From an uncultured Ignavibacteria bacterium (GTDB taxonomy: Bacteria > Bacteroidota > Ignavibacteria > Kapaibacteriales > UBA2268), in assembly GCA_903911805.1 (NCBI GenBank), contig CAIWET010000525.1, positions 1 through 13,360 of the forward strand: 13,360 bases of DNA. Reading direction: 5' to 3'. The notes beneath the pieces are model-generated. The model did no database searches. It was given only the letters and a program-made list of their open reading frames with translations, and was not told the origin of the DNA. A program made the translations under genes and the position numbers. Each line of letters begins with the position of its first letter. Within the stretch, counting starts at the first letter, position 1. Positions 1 through 7,563 of the stretch are shown piece after piece.

Positions 1-33
1 ATTATAGATTGAAACGTTTTATAACTAAATTTC

Positions 34-79
34 GTTAGTTCAAAAGTAATTTAATTGAAAAATTCAATTTTTTGCTAAC
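34..79. other. Nested imperfect dyad upstream of the surface-protein gene
   Basis: Three short arms nest inside one another: GTTAG (34-38) with CTAAC (75-79), CAAAA (41-45) with TTTTG (70-74), and AATTGAA (53-59) with TTCAATT (63-69) around an AAA loop. All unpaired bases are on the left side (39-40 and 46-52). The inner hairpin followed by a T-run could be a weak, AT-only terminator for a gene lying left of the window, or part of a 5' leader. The function is unknown. In such AT-rich sequence part of the pairing may be chance. Confidence 0.3.
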
Positions 80-135
80 AAAATGGAAATTCTGTGTCTT
101 TTATATAAATGATAATTTTAATTGTGGTAACAAAA

Positions 136-3100
136 ATGAAATATAAAATAGTTTTAATAATAATATTGATGTTTTCTTTCAATGCTCTTTATTCTCAGTT
201 TGGAAAAAATAAAGTGCAGTATGATGATTTTGAGTGGAAATATATTGAAACTGAGCATTTTGACATCTATTATTCTAATGGTGCAAAACATTTAGCGGAA
301 TATGCAGCATATTCTGCAGAAGAAGCTTTGGTGTCTATTTCTGCAACTTTGAATTATGCAATTACCAAAAGAATAAATCTTATAATATATAATTCTCATA
401 ATGAATTTCAACAGACCAACACAGTATATTCATATTTAAATGAAGGTATTGGTGGTGTTACGGAATCAATGAAAAATAGAATTGTTTTGCCATTTCAAGG
501 AGATTATAGAAAATTCAAGCATGTAATACATCACGAATTGGTACACGGAGTAATCAATGATATGTTTCTTGGTGGCACTATGATGACCTCTGTTAGAGCT
601 GGTAGAAATTATCAATTACCTCTCTTTATGAACGAAGGATTTGCTGAATGGGAAAGTATTGGAGGACTAAATACTGAAACTGATGTATTTATTAGAGATA
701 TGGCATTAAATGATAATGATTATTTAGATTTAAAATATCTTAATGGCTATTTAGCTTATCGTGGTGGTCAAGCTTTTTATGATTATGTTGCTACTAAATA
801 TGGAAAAGAAAAAATCAGAGAATTAATAACTAAATCTAGAATATTTGGAAGTACTGAAGAAGCATTTAAAAGTGCATTTAATATTAGTATGGATGATTTT
901 TCTGATCAATGGAAAAATGAATTAAAAAAATTCTATTGGCCTGATATAACTTTATATGAAAATCCTGCTGATTTTGCAACAAGATTGACAAATCATAAAA
1001 AGGAGAGAATCTCATATTATACTTCACCTGCTATATCTCCAAATGGTGAAAAGGTTGCTTTTATCTCAGATTTAGATGGAAATTACGATATTCATATTCT
1101 TGATATTAATAAAAAAGAAACAAAGAAAATTATCAGCAGCTTTAGGCAAGAGGATTTTGAACAATTAAATGTTCTTACTCCTGGTATTTCTTGGAACCCA
1201 GAAGGTACAAAACTTGTAATATCTGCAAAATCCGGACCTGAAGATGCTTTGTTTTTTGTAAACGCATCTAACGGTGATTATAAAAAAATAAAATTCAATT
1301 TAAAATCAATTGCATCTGTCAATTGGTCACCAGATGGTAATAATATAGCTTTTTCTGGGACAAAAAATGGACAAAGTGATATTTATGTTTTTTCATTTTA
1401 TACAAACAATTTTGAATTAATTACAAATGATATATATTCTGACTTTAATCCAGTTTGGACAGCTGATTCTAAAAAATTATTTTTTATTTCAGATAGGGGA
1501 GACGTTATCGGAAATGCAAATTCTATTAAAGATAAAAAAATATGGAAGCATAATGTAAAGCAAAGCGATATTTATTCAATAGATTTGAAAAGCAGAAATA
1601 TAGAAAGAATTACAAATGAACCATATTATGATAAAACTTCAGTAATTGTATCTCCAGAAATGAATAAAATTCTCTATATATCAGATAAAAATGGTATTGG
1701 AAATATTTATAATATGGATTTGCAAACTGGCAAAATTTTTCCAGTTACAAATTCATTAAACTCAATCACTCAAATGAGCATTACACCAAATGCCACTAAA
1801 CTTGTTTTTTGCTCAATGATAAATGTGGGATATGATTTATTCTTATTAAATAATCCATTTACAATTAAAGCTAAAACCGACACATTGCCAATTACAAGAT
1901 TGAGAAAAAGAGAAGATGACAAATTAAGTTTAGAAAATATTATTTCAGATTTAAAATCAGATAAAAAGAAACCAGATCTAAAAGGGTATGGCGACTTCGA
2001 ACTTGATATGAATAAGCAACAAATAGTAAAAATCAATCCTGATGTCAATAAAATGACTAAATCAATTGTTCCAGCCATACCAATGGATACTAACTTTTTA
2101 GAACACGATTATAAAATAAATTTTTCTTTAGACTATGTAATTGGAAATCCATATTATAGTACATTTTATGGTGCTGGTGGATATATGCAATTGTTATTTA
2201 GTGATGTTTTAGGAAATCATCAAATTGTTGCAGGTGCAAATTTATTACTTGATTTGAAAAATAGTGATTTTAACTTTTCATATTTATATCTTGAGAACAA
2301 AGTAGATTGGGAATTTTCAGCATTCCATTATTCAAATATGTTTAGAACATACAATGAAGTCCTTCAATATCCATATACAAGATTTAGAAACTGGGGATTT
2401 GGAGTAAAAGCAAGATTACCATTTAATACTTTTTCTCGTATTGAAGGTGGATTGACATTTTTAAGTTTATCAAAAGAATATGTTGAATATACTGATATTC
2501 CAATGGTTAATAGATTGCAATTTGTTCCAGAATTCGGATTTGTTTACGATGATGTATTTTGGGGTATGTATGCACCAAGAAAAGGTACTAGATTTAATAT
2601 TAATTTAAAAGGAACCCCAAAATTATTTAATGATGCAATTAGCTTTGCAACTGTAAAAACTGATTTCAGGCAATATTATTCATTATTCAGTGATTATCTT
2701 ACCCTTGCGTATAGAGGAACAGCAGGAATGAGTTTAGGACCAAATCCGATGAAGTTTTATCTCGGTGGAACTGAAAATTGGATAAATAGTAGATTTAGCT
2801 CTGATGTTTTACCGATTAACGAACCTGAAGATTATGCATTTATGAATTTTGAAATGCCTTTAAGAGGTTTTGCTGTTAATGAAATTCGCGGTACTAAATT
2901 CTTTGCTGGAAATTTTGAATTAAGATTTCCATTATTTACAGCATTGGTAGCTGGTCCAGTACCAATTTTATTACAAGGCGTTATGGGTTCGCTTTTCTTT
3001 GATATTGGAGGGGCTTGGAGTGGAGATTTTAGTAATTTTAAATCAACAACAATTGATTTTGATGGAAATACAATTCCAAATGATTTAAGAATGAGTGCTG

Positions 3101-3219
3101 GAGTTGGGGTTCGCACTTATATGTTTGGTTTACCAATTAAACTTGATATAGCTTGGAGAAATGAATATCGAATTTGGTCTGATCCAAATTATATTTGGTC
3201 AATTGGTTATGATTTTTAA
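136..3219 (+). CDS. Exported zinc-peptidase-like / TolB-like propeller / outer-membrane beta-barrel protein
   Basis: I start this gene at ATG 136 (1027 aa) because it opens directly with a signal peptide: MKYK, a hydrophobic run, then SFNALYSQ. The in-frame ATG at 109 would put nine extra hydrophobic residues in front. Residues about 25-275 resemble a peptidase MA-like (gluzincin) domain, with HELVH at 133-137 supplying the HExxH zinc and catalytic residues and NEGFAEW at 166-172 likely supplying the third ligand glutamate. Residues about 296-575 hold six PD40/WD40-like repeats of the form SPxGxKxxFxSxxxGxxDIYxxDI, consistent with a TolB-like propeller. After a charged, lysine-rich linker (about 590-660), residues from about 670 to the end alternate like beta-strands rich in aromatics and glycine and finish in IGYDF, an outer-membrane barrel signature of the BamA/surface-antigen type. 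The protein probably sits in the outer membrane with soluble domains attached. Its substrate is unknown. It appears monocistronic. Confidence 0.85.
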   Translation: MKYKIVLIIILMFSFNALYSQFGKNKVQYDDFEWKYIETEHFDIYYSNGAKHLAEYAAYSAEEALVSISATLNYAITKRINLIIYNSHNEFQQTNTVYSYLNEGIGGVTESMKNRIVLPFQGDYRKFKHVIHHELVHGVINDMFLGGTMMTSVRAGRNYQLPLFMNEGFAEWESIGGLNTETDVFIRDMALNDNDYLDLKYLNGYLAYRGGQAFYDYVATKYGKEKIRELITKSRIFGSTEEAFKSAFNISMDDFSDQWKNELKKFYWPDITLYENPADFATRLTNHKKERISYYTSPAISPNGEKVAFISDLDGNYDIHILDINKKETKKIISSFRQEDFEQLNVLTPGISWNPEGTKLVISAKSGPEDALFFVNASNGDYKKIKFNLKSIASVNWSPDGNNIAFSGTKNGQSDIYVFSFYTNNFELITNDIYSDFNPVWTADSKKLFFISDRGDVIGNANSIKDKKIWKHNVKQSDIYSIDLKSRNIERITNEPYYDKTSVIVSPEMNKILYISDKNGIGNIYNMDLQTGKIFPVTNSLNSITQMSITPNATKLVFCSMINVGYDLFLLNNPFTIKAKTDTLPITRLRKREDDKLSLENIISDLKSDKKKPDLKGYGDFELDMNKQQIVKINPDVNKMTKSIVPAIPMDTNFLEHDYKINFSLDYVIGNPYYSTFYGAGGYMQLLFSDVLGNHQIVAGANLLLDLKNSDFNFSYLYLENKVDWEFSAFHYSNMFRTYNEVLQYPYTRFRNWGFGVKARLPFNTFSRIEGGLTFLSLSKEYVEYTDIPMVNRLQFVPEFGFVYDDVFWGMYAPRKGTRFNINLKGTPKLFNDAISFATVKTDFRQYYSLFSDYLTLAYRGTAGMSLGPNPMKFYLGGTENWINSRFSSDVLPINEPEDYAFMNFEMPLRGFAVNEIRGTKFFAGNFELRFPLFTALVAGPVPILLQGVMGSLFFDIGGAWSGDFSNFKSTTIDFDGNTIPNDLRMSAGVGVRTYMFGLPIKLDIAWRNEYRIWSDPNYIWSIGYDF

Positions 3220-3224
3220 ATAAA

Positions 3225-3253
3225 AAATCCCGCTTAAAGCGGGATTTATTTTT
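3225..3253. terminator. Bidirectional intrinsic terminator between the surface-protein gene and ricT
   Basis: The stem AAATCCCGC (3225-3233) pairs with GCGGGATTT (3239-3247) around a TTAAA loop. T-rich sequence follows on the plus strand (ATTTTT), and the A-run at 3222-3227 gives a T-run on the minus strand. It lies 5 nt after the plus-strand stop and 4 nt from the ricT stop, so it can end transcription from both convergent genes. Confidence 0.9.
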
Positions 3254-4370
3254 AATAGTCAGCAGTTAACTTCTTCAATTCTTCAATCTCTTCTTTTTTG
3301 AGATTTGCAAAAAGACTAAGGTCTCTTTCCGGCGGTTTAACTTTCCCTTCAGAATTCAATTTATCTAATTCAAGAGACGATAAAGTTTTAAATCCAGAAT
3401 TCTGGTCAAATTGAATAAGAATTTTATGCTTAAAGATATCAATTTTCACTATTCTACCTCTGCCTTCAGGAAGGAACACAGTTGATTGTATTGGTGGATA
3501 ATCTTTATATGCATCAATATAAGTATCATATTCGTAAAGAAGACAACATTTTAGTCTGCCACAATAACCACTTAATTTAGCAACATTATTTGAAAGTTGC
3601 TGAGTTTTAGCGTGGTCTAATGTCACGTGGCAATTCTCATTTGCAAAAGATGAACAACAAAGTTTAAGTCCACAAGGACCCATTCCACCAATTCTTTTAG
3701 CTTCTTCTCTAGTAGAAATTTGTCGTAATTCAATTCTTGTTCTGAATGTTCTTGCTAATTCTCTTACAAGTTCTCTAAAGTCAATTCTTTGAGGAGCAGT
3801 AAAGAAGATTGTTAAACGTTGCTTATCTAATTGCCATTCAGCTTCAGTTACTTTCATATCCAATTTCATAATTGTTGCCAATTCTTTGGTTTTAGCAAGA
3901 ACAGCATCTTCTTCGTGGATATTACTTAAATGAGAGTCTAAATCGTCGTCGCTAGCTAATCTAAGGACTTTATAGCAAGGATCTCCATCTTTGCAATTTA
4001 TCTTTATTTTTTCGCTAACATTTATTCCGAAATCGGTAACATTTCCAATATCAATGCCATTGTTTTCAATTTCAACAACAACATAATCGTCCAAATCAAC
4101 AGAAAAATTCTGGTCATTTTTAAAGAATTTTTTTCTTTTTGATTTAAAAGTCACTTCAACAAAATTAAATCCATTTTGAGGCACATTATTATATTTTGCC
4201 TGGGATACAGAAAACTGCATTGCTCTTCTATTTTTCTGGCTAAGAATTGGAAACTTCTCAGCAAATAGCAAAGACTGGTTTAATGAAATGTTGAAATTTC
4301 TTGTAAGTTCTTGATTTATATCTCCGTTACCGTTTTTTTTGTTTATGTTTAAATTTGTATCTATTATCAT
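3252..4370 (-). CDS. ricT: RicT/YaaT-type PSP1-domain protein
   Basis: This 372-aa protein carries the RicT/PSP1 core. FRTRIELRQIS (209-219) and EEAKRIGGMGPCGLKLCC (222-239) lead into a second cysteine block, SGYCGRLKCCL (267-277). The seven cysteines 233, 238, 239, 247, 270, 275 and 276 fit the Fe-S binding seen in this family. In Bacillus subtilis RicT works with RicA and RicF in a complex that promotes RNase Y-dependent mRNA maturation and affects biofilm and competence. RicA and RicF are not in this window, so the same role here is inference. About 65 residues precede the conserved beta domain and a charged tail follows the core. It lies 104 nt downstream of lysA and may be transcribed with it or separately. 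No Shine-Dalgarno precedes ATG 4370. Confidence 0.9.
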   Translation of the reverse strand: MIIDTNLNINKKNGNGDINQELTRNFNISLNQSLLFAEKFPILSQKNRRAMQFSVSQAKYNNVPQNGFNFVEVTFKSKRKKFFKNDQNFSVDLDDYVVVEIENNGIDIGNVTDFGINVSEKIKINCKDGDPCYKVLRLASDDDLDSHLSNIHEEDAVLAKTKELATIMKLDMKVTEAEWQLDKQRLTIFFTAPQRIDFRELVRELARTFRTRIELRQISTREEAKRIGGMGPCGLKLCCSSFANENCHVTLDHAKTQQLSNNVAKLSGYCGRLKCCLLYEYDTYIDAYKDYPPIQSTVFLPEGRGRIVKIDIFKHKILIQFDQNSGFKTLSSLELDKLNSEGKVKPPERDLSLFANLKKEEIEELKKLTADY

Positions 4371-4439
4371 AAAATTTCTATATTTTTCAAATCAACTATT
4401 TGATAAAAATAAAATTAACTAAAATAAACTAGTTAAACA

Positions 4440-4470
4440 ATGAAAATTTTTAAATTTTTTAAAAATTCAT
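4440..4470. other. AT-only dyad in the lysA-ricT gap
   Basis: ATGAAAATTTTTAAA is followed by its near inverse (TTTAAAAAT-TCAT) with a one-base bulge, starting 4 nt beyond the lysA stop on the minus strand. Position suggests a weak terminator or processing site between lysA and ricT. With only one G or C per arm it would be unstable, so function is doubtful. Confidence 0.25.
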
Positions 4471-4474
4471 AAAA

Positions 4475-5695
4475 TTACTTATAAAAACTTAACATATCTT
4501 CTAATGTTTCTCTTCTACGAATAACCTTAGATGTGTCTGAATCAACTAAAATTTCTGCTGGTCTTAAACGGCTATTGTAATTAGAAGCCATTGAAAAACT
4601 ATAGGCTCCTGCATCTAGAAAAATCAATAAATCACCTTCAACAACTTCTGGAAAATAATAATGTTTTACGAATATATCAGAATTTTCGCAAATTGGTCCA
4701 CAAATGTTTACAAAATGTTTGTTTTCGGTTTTATTATAAACTCTAATTCTATGAAATGCTCCATAAAGAGCTTGACGGATTAGAGTATTCATTCCGGCAT
4801 CAATTCCTACAAAAGTTTTATAACTAGATTTAACATTATTTACTTTTGAGATTAAATAACCAGCATTTGCAATTAAAAATCTTCCAGGTTCAATAATAAG
4901 CTTTGGTTTCCCAAATCCAAACTTCTTACATTTTTCTTCGAAAACTTCGGTTATTAATCTTGCAGTTAAATCCAAATCTAATTCTTCTTCATTGTCTTCA
5001 TAAGGAACTCCATAGCCACCACCGATATCAACAAATTCTGGAATAATATTTAATTTTGAAAGTGTAGTTCCAGAAATAGTAAGAAGTTTATCAACAATTT
5101 CAGCAAAATAATAAGGTTCCAAATTATTTGAACCAGTCATCATATGAATACCAAAACGAGTAATTCCAGCATCGAGTGCTTTCTGATAGGCTTCACCAAG
5201 TTTTTCATAAGGAATGCCAAATTTTGCATCAGTTCCACCAGTTGTGATACCTTCAAAACCGCCACGCCCAATTCCTGGATTAATTCTAAATGAAATCAAA
5301 TCAGGCTTTTTAATTGATAGAAGTTTATCAAATGAATTTAAATCGTCAAGATTAATAATTATCTCGTTATTTTTCAATGTCTCAAAATCTTCGAGAGATT
5401 CGTAATTCCCAGTGTAAATAATCTTATTATCTTCGAATCCTGCTTCTTTAACAATTTTGAATTCTACTGGTGAAGAGCAATCAGCTCCACATCCTATTGA
5501 ATTGAAAAGTTTTAATATATGTAAATTAGTATTTGCCTTAACAGAATAATGAATGGCAAAATTCTCATAATATTTTTCAAATGCATCTTTTAGTTTATTA
5601 TAATTTTCAACAATTTTGTTTTGATCATAAACATATAATGGTGTTTGAAAATTGTCAGCCAATTCTTTTATATCTATATTTCCTATTTTATTCAT
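4475..5695 (-). CDS. lysA: Diaminopimelate decarboxylase
   Basis: LysA decarboxylates meso-diaminopimelate to L-lysine, the last step of lysine synthesis, in the cytoplasm with PLP. The 406-aa length is normal for the family. The fold-type III barrel begins with HYSVKANT, where K53 is the expected PLP Schiff-base lysine. GGGYG (225-229) and EPGR (269-272) are phosphate and substrate loops. CGPICENSD (332-340) contains the expected catalytic C336 from the partner subunit. DAGAYSFSMASNYNSR (361-376) is the C-terminal substrate/PLP motif. The usual PLP-stacking histidine of the HIGS motif is replaced: residues 182-189 read GIHMMTGS, with M186 at that place. ATG 5695 lies 3 nt after the lysC stop, with AGGA in the lysC end serving as RBS, so translation is probably coupled. 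A carboxynorspermidine or other group IV decarboxylase is less likely given the length and the lysC partner. Confidence 0.95.
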   Translation of the reverse strand: MNKIGNIDIKELADNFQTPLYVYDQNKIVENYNKLKDAFEKYYENFAIHYSVKANTNLHILKLFNSIGCGADCSSPVEFKIVKEAGFEDNKIIYTGNYESLEDFETLKNNEIIINLDDLNSFDKLLSIKKPDLISFRINPGIGRGGFEGITTGGTDAKFGIPYEKLGEAYQKALDAGITRFGIHMMTGSNNLEPYYFAEIVDKLLTISGTTLSKLNIIPEFVDIGGGYGVPYEDNEEELDLDLTARLITEVFEEKCKKFGFGKPKLIIEPGRFLIANAGYLISKVNNVKSSYKTFVGIDAGMNTLIRQALYGAFHRIRVYNKTENKHFVNICGPICENSDIFVKHYYFPEVVEGDLLIFLDAGAYSFSMASNYNSRLRPAEILVDSDTSKVIRRRETLEDMLSFYK

Positions 5696-5698
5696 TAT

Positions 5699-7069
5699 TT
5701 ATCCTAAATTTGAAAAGATTTCATTATCTAAATCATTTGTAAAAAATTCAGAGTGTAATAATTCAACAGCTTTTATTACATCCTCTTCTTTAACAACAAT
5801 ACTCATATTAACTTCAGATGCTCCAATACTAACCATAGTTATGTTTATATCATTCAATACATTAAAAAATCTTGAAGCTAATCCAGATTGATTTTTAACG
5901 CCATACCCAACAGCTGCAATAATTGCATAGTTTGTTTGGACTTCAACTTTTGCAAATTTTGATAAATCTTCTTTAATGTTATCAATATTATCCAAATCAT
6001 CAATTGTTAAAGAAATACTAACTTCAGATGTAGTAATAATATCTACTGATGTTTTATATTTATGGAATATCTCAAAAACTTTTTTTAAGAAACCAAAAGC
6101 GCCTAACATTCTATTTGAGATTATATTAATCACATTAGTTCCTTTACGGAATGCAATTGCCTTTAAACTGTTTTTATTAGCCTGATTAGAGATAATTGTT
6201 GTTCCCTTACAATCGGGATTGAAAGTATTTAATACTTTAACTGGAATGTTTTTATCAATAGCTGGAAAAATTGTTTTTGGATGCAACACTTTAGCACCAA
6301 AATATGCTAATTCTGCAGCTTCTTCATATGAAACAATATTTAGTAATTTTACATTTTTAATCACTCTGGGATCCGAAGTCAATATTCCATCAACATCTGT
6401 CCAAATTTCTAAAGAATCAGCGTCTATTGCTCCAGCAATAATTGCAGCAGAATAATCAGAACCACCTCTGCCAAGAGTAGTAGTCCAGCCTTGTTCGGTA
6501 GCTGCGATAAAACCGCCCATAATTATGAAATCATTTGAATCAAATAAATTAGTAATAATATTTTGAAGCTTTGTATTCGATTTCTCAAAATTTACATTAG
6601 CTTCAGTAAAATTATTATCTGTTATAATTACTTCTCTAGAATCTAGATGATTTACATTTAGATTTTTAGCTATAAAATAATCAGTAATTATTTTTGAAGA
6701 AAGAATTTCACCAAGGCTAAAAATCATATCTTGTGACTTGGGTGATACTTCACCTAATACATCTAAAGCTTTTATAAGTTGAACAAGCTGATAAATTTTA
6801 TCGTTTAAAAAATTCAGAGTATCTTCATTTAGATTGAAATCATTTATTAATTCTAAATGTTTAATTTTAATTTCGTCAATAGTTTTTAATGAATTTTCTA
6901 ATTCATTAATTTGCAAATAATCAACGGCTTTAACAAGCAAATTAGTGATTCCACTCATTGCAGAAACTACAATTACCAATTTTTCTGATTGGTTTTTTAT
7001 TATATCAAATACTTGATTTATTGCTTTGCTGTTTTGGACGGAGGTGCCTCCGAATTTTAATACTTTCAT
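5699..7069 (-). CDS. lysC: Aspartate kinase, lysine-sensitive (AKIII-like)
   Basis: LysC phosphorylates L-aspartate to aspartyl phosphate, the entry step to lysine, threonine, methionine and diaminopimelate. The 456-aa protein begins MKVLKFGGTS, the kinase N-terminal motif (K5, FGGTS 6-10). TTLGRGGSDYSAA (197-209) and WTDVDGILTSDPR (223-235) form the nucleotide and aspartate sites. Residues about 310-456 hold two ACT domains. VDIITTSEVSISLTID (342-357) closely resembles the lysine-binding site of E. coli LysC, where the VD and TSE residues contact lysine, so lysine feedback inhibition is likely. No homoserine dehydrogenase domain is fused. It is first in the lysC-lysA pair. A plausible promoter lies just upstream, and the roughly 110-nt leader region is too short for a full lysine riboswitch. 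Confidence 0.96.
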   Translation of the reverse strand: MKVLKFGGTSVQNSKAINQVFDIIKNQSEKLVIVVSAMSGITNLLVKAVDYLQINELENSLKTIDEIKIKHLELINDFNLNEDTLNFLNDKIYQLVQLIKALDVLGEVSPKSQDMIFSLGEILSSKIITDYFIAKNLNVNHLDSREVIITDNNFTEANVNFEKSNTKLQNIITNLFDSNDFIIMGGFIAATEQGWTTTLGRGGSDYSAAIIAGAIDADSLEIWTDVDGILTSDPRVIKNVKLLNIVSYEEAAELAYFGAKVLHPKTIFPAIDKNIPVKVLNTFNPDCKGTTIISNQANKNSLKAIAFRKGTNVINIISNRMLGAFGFLKKVFEIFHKYKTSVDIITTSEVSISLTIDDLDNIDNIKEDLSKFAKVEVQTNYAIIAAVGYGVKNQSGLASRFFNVLNDINITMVSIGASEVNMSIVVKEEDVIKAVELLHSEFFTNDLDNEIFSNLG

Positions 7070-7078
7070 AATCCTATA

Positions 7079-7109
7079 AAAAAATAATTTATTGACGTTT
7101 TTTTTTCAA
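7079..7109 (-). promoter_or_regulatory. Candidate lysC promoter
   Basis: On the minus strand TTG (7109-7107) is followed after 20 nt by TATTTTTT (7086-7079). This is a seven-of-eight match to the Bacteroidota -7 box TAnnTTTG, at the spacing expected for that sigma factor. It would leave a very short leader before ATG 7069. It is a pattern match only, in an AT-rich region where such matches arise easily. Confidence 0.35.
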
Positions 7110-7114
7110 CATAA

Positions 7115-7144
7115 TTGATAATCCAAAAAAAAATGTTAAATTTG
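7115..7144 (+). promoter_or_regulatory. Candidate upstream cheY promoter (P1)
   Basis: TTG (7115-7117), 19 nt, then TAAATTTG (7137-7144) exactly fits TTG-N19-TAnnTTTG, the consensus I know from Bacteroides and Flavobacterium. Initiation about 6 nt downstream would give a leader of roughly 35 nt that keeps the GGAG ribosome site at 7172-7175. Confidence 0.5.
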
Positions 7145-7172
7145 TAATTAGTTATATGAAATAATATATTTG
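7142..7172 (+). promoter_or_regulatory. Candidate downstream cheY promoter (P2)
   Basis: TTG (7142-7144), which is also the end of the P1 -7 box, is followed by 20 nt and TATATTTG (7165-7172), a second exact TAnnTTTG match. A transcript from here would start only a few bases before ATG 7186 and would lose the GGAG, so P1 is the better candidate for normal translation. Confidence 0.35.
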
Positions 7173-7185
7173 GAGTTTTTTAATA

Positions 7186-7563
7186 ATGAAATTTTTAGTA
7201 GTTGATGATTCTCCTACAATGAGAAGAGTAATGGTAAATGCTTTAGTTAAAATTGGTTATACTGAAATGGTTGAAGCTGAAGATGGTATGGACGCATTGA
7301 TGAAGTTAAAAAATGATAGATCAATTGAATTTATTATAACAGATTGGAATATGCCAGTATTAGATGGATTAACATTTGTAAAGACTATTAGGCAAAATAA
7401 TGATTATACAAATATTCCAATTTTAATGGTAACAACAAGAGGCAATCAAACAGACGTAATTGAGGCTTTAAAGGCTAAAGTAAATAATTATGTTGTTAAA
7501 CCATTTACTCCAGAAATATTAAAAAGTAAGATAGATGCAGTTTTAAAAGTGCTAAAATCTTAA
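7186..7563 (+). CDS. cheY: CheY-like single-domain response regulator
   Basis: The protein is a lone 125-aa receiver domain with no output domain. The acidic pocket is D7 and D8, the phosphoacceptor is D53 in IITDWNMP, the switch threonine is T83, the switch aromatic is Y102, and K105 lies in YVVKPF. DWNMP and YVVKPFT match E. coli CheY closely, so this is a chemotaxis-type receiver that would signal by binding a partner such as a motor switch protein. No kinase, methyl-accepting protein or motility gene is in the window, so its kinase and target are unknown; it could equally serve a non-flagellar pathway. GGAG at 7172-7175 is a good RBS 10 nt before the ATG. Its TAA overlaps the stop codon of the convergent J-domain gene, with no terminator between them. 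Confidence 0.92.
   Translation: MKFLVVDDSPTMRRVMVNALVKIGYTEMVEAEDGMDALMKLKNDRSIEFIITDWNMPVLDGLTFVKTIRQNNDYTNIPILMVTTRGNQTDVIEALKAKVNNYVVKPFTPEILKSKIDAVLKVLKS

Noticed and set aside
109..135. ATG 109 as the start of the surface protein
   Set aside because: ATG 136 begins a standard signal peptide (MKYK plus hydrophobic core); starting at 109 would bury the positive n-region behind another hydrophobic stretch.
1770..2078. Minus-strand frame inside the surface-protein gene, with similar opposite-strand frames at 2832-3116, 5214-5405, 5652-5891, 5976-6185, 6219-6455, 7909-8106, 10166-10519, 11229-11411, 12257-12505 and 12472-12714
   Set aside because: Each is the antisense or alternative-frame shadow of a confidently identified gene, with low-complexity translation and no ribosome site of note.
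7070..7185. Lysine riboswitch ahead of lysC
   Set aside because: The gap is 116 nt, far shorter than an L-box aptamer plus expression platform, and it has none of the GC-containing helices such an RNA needs.
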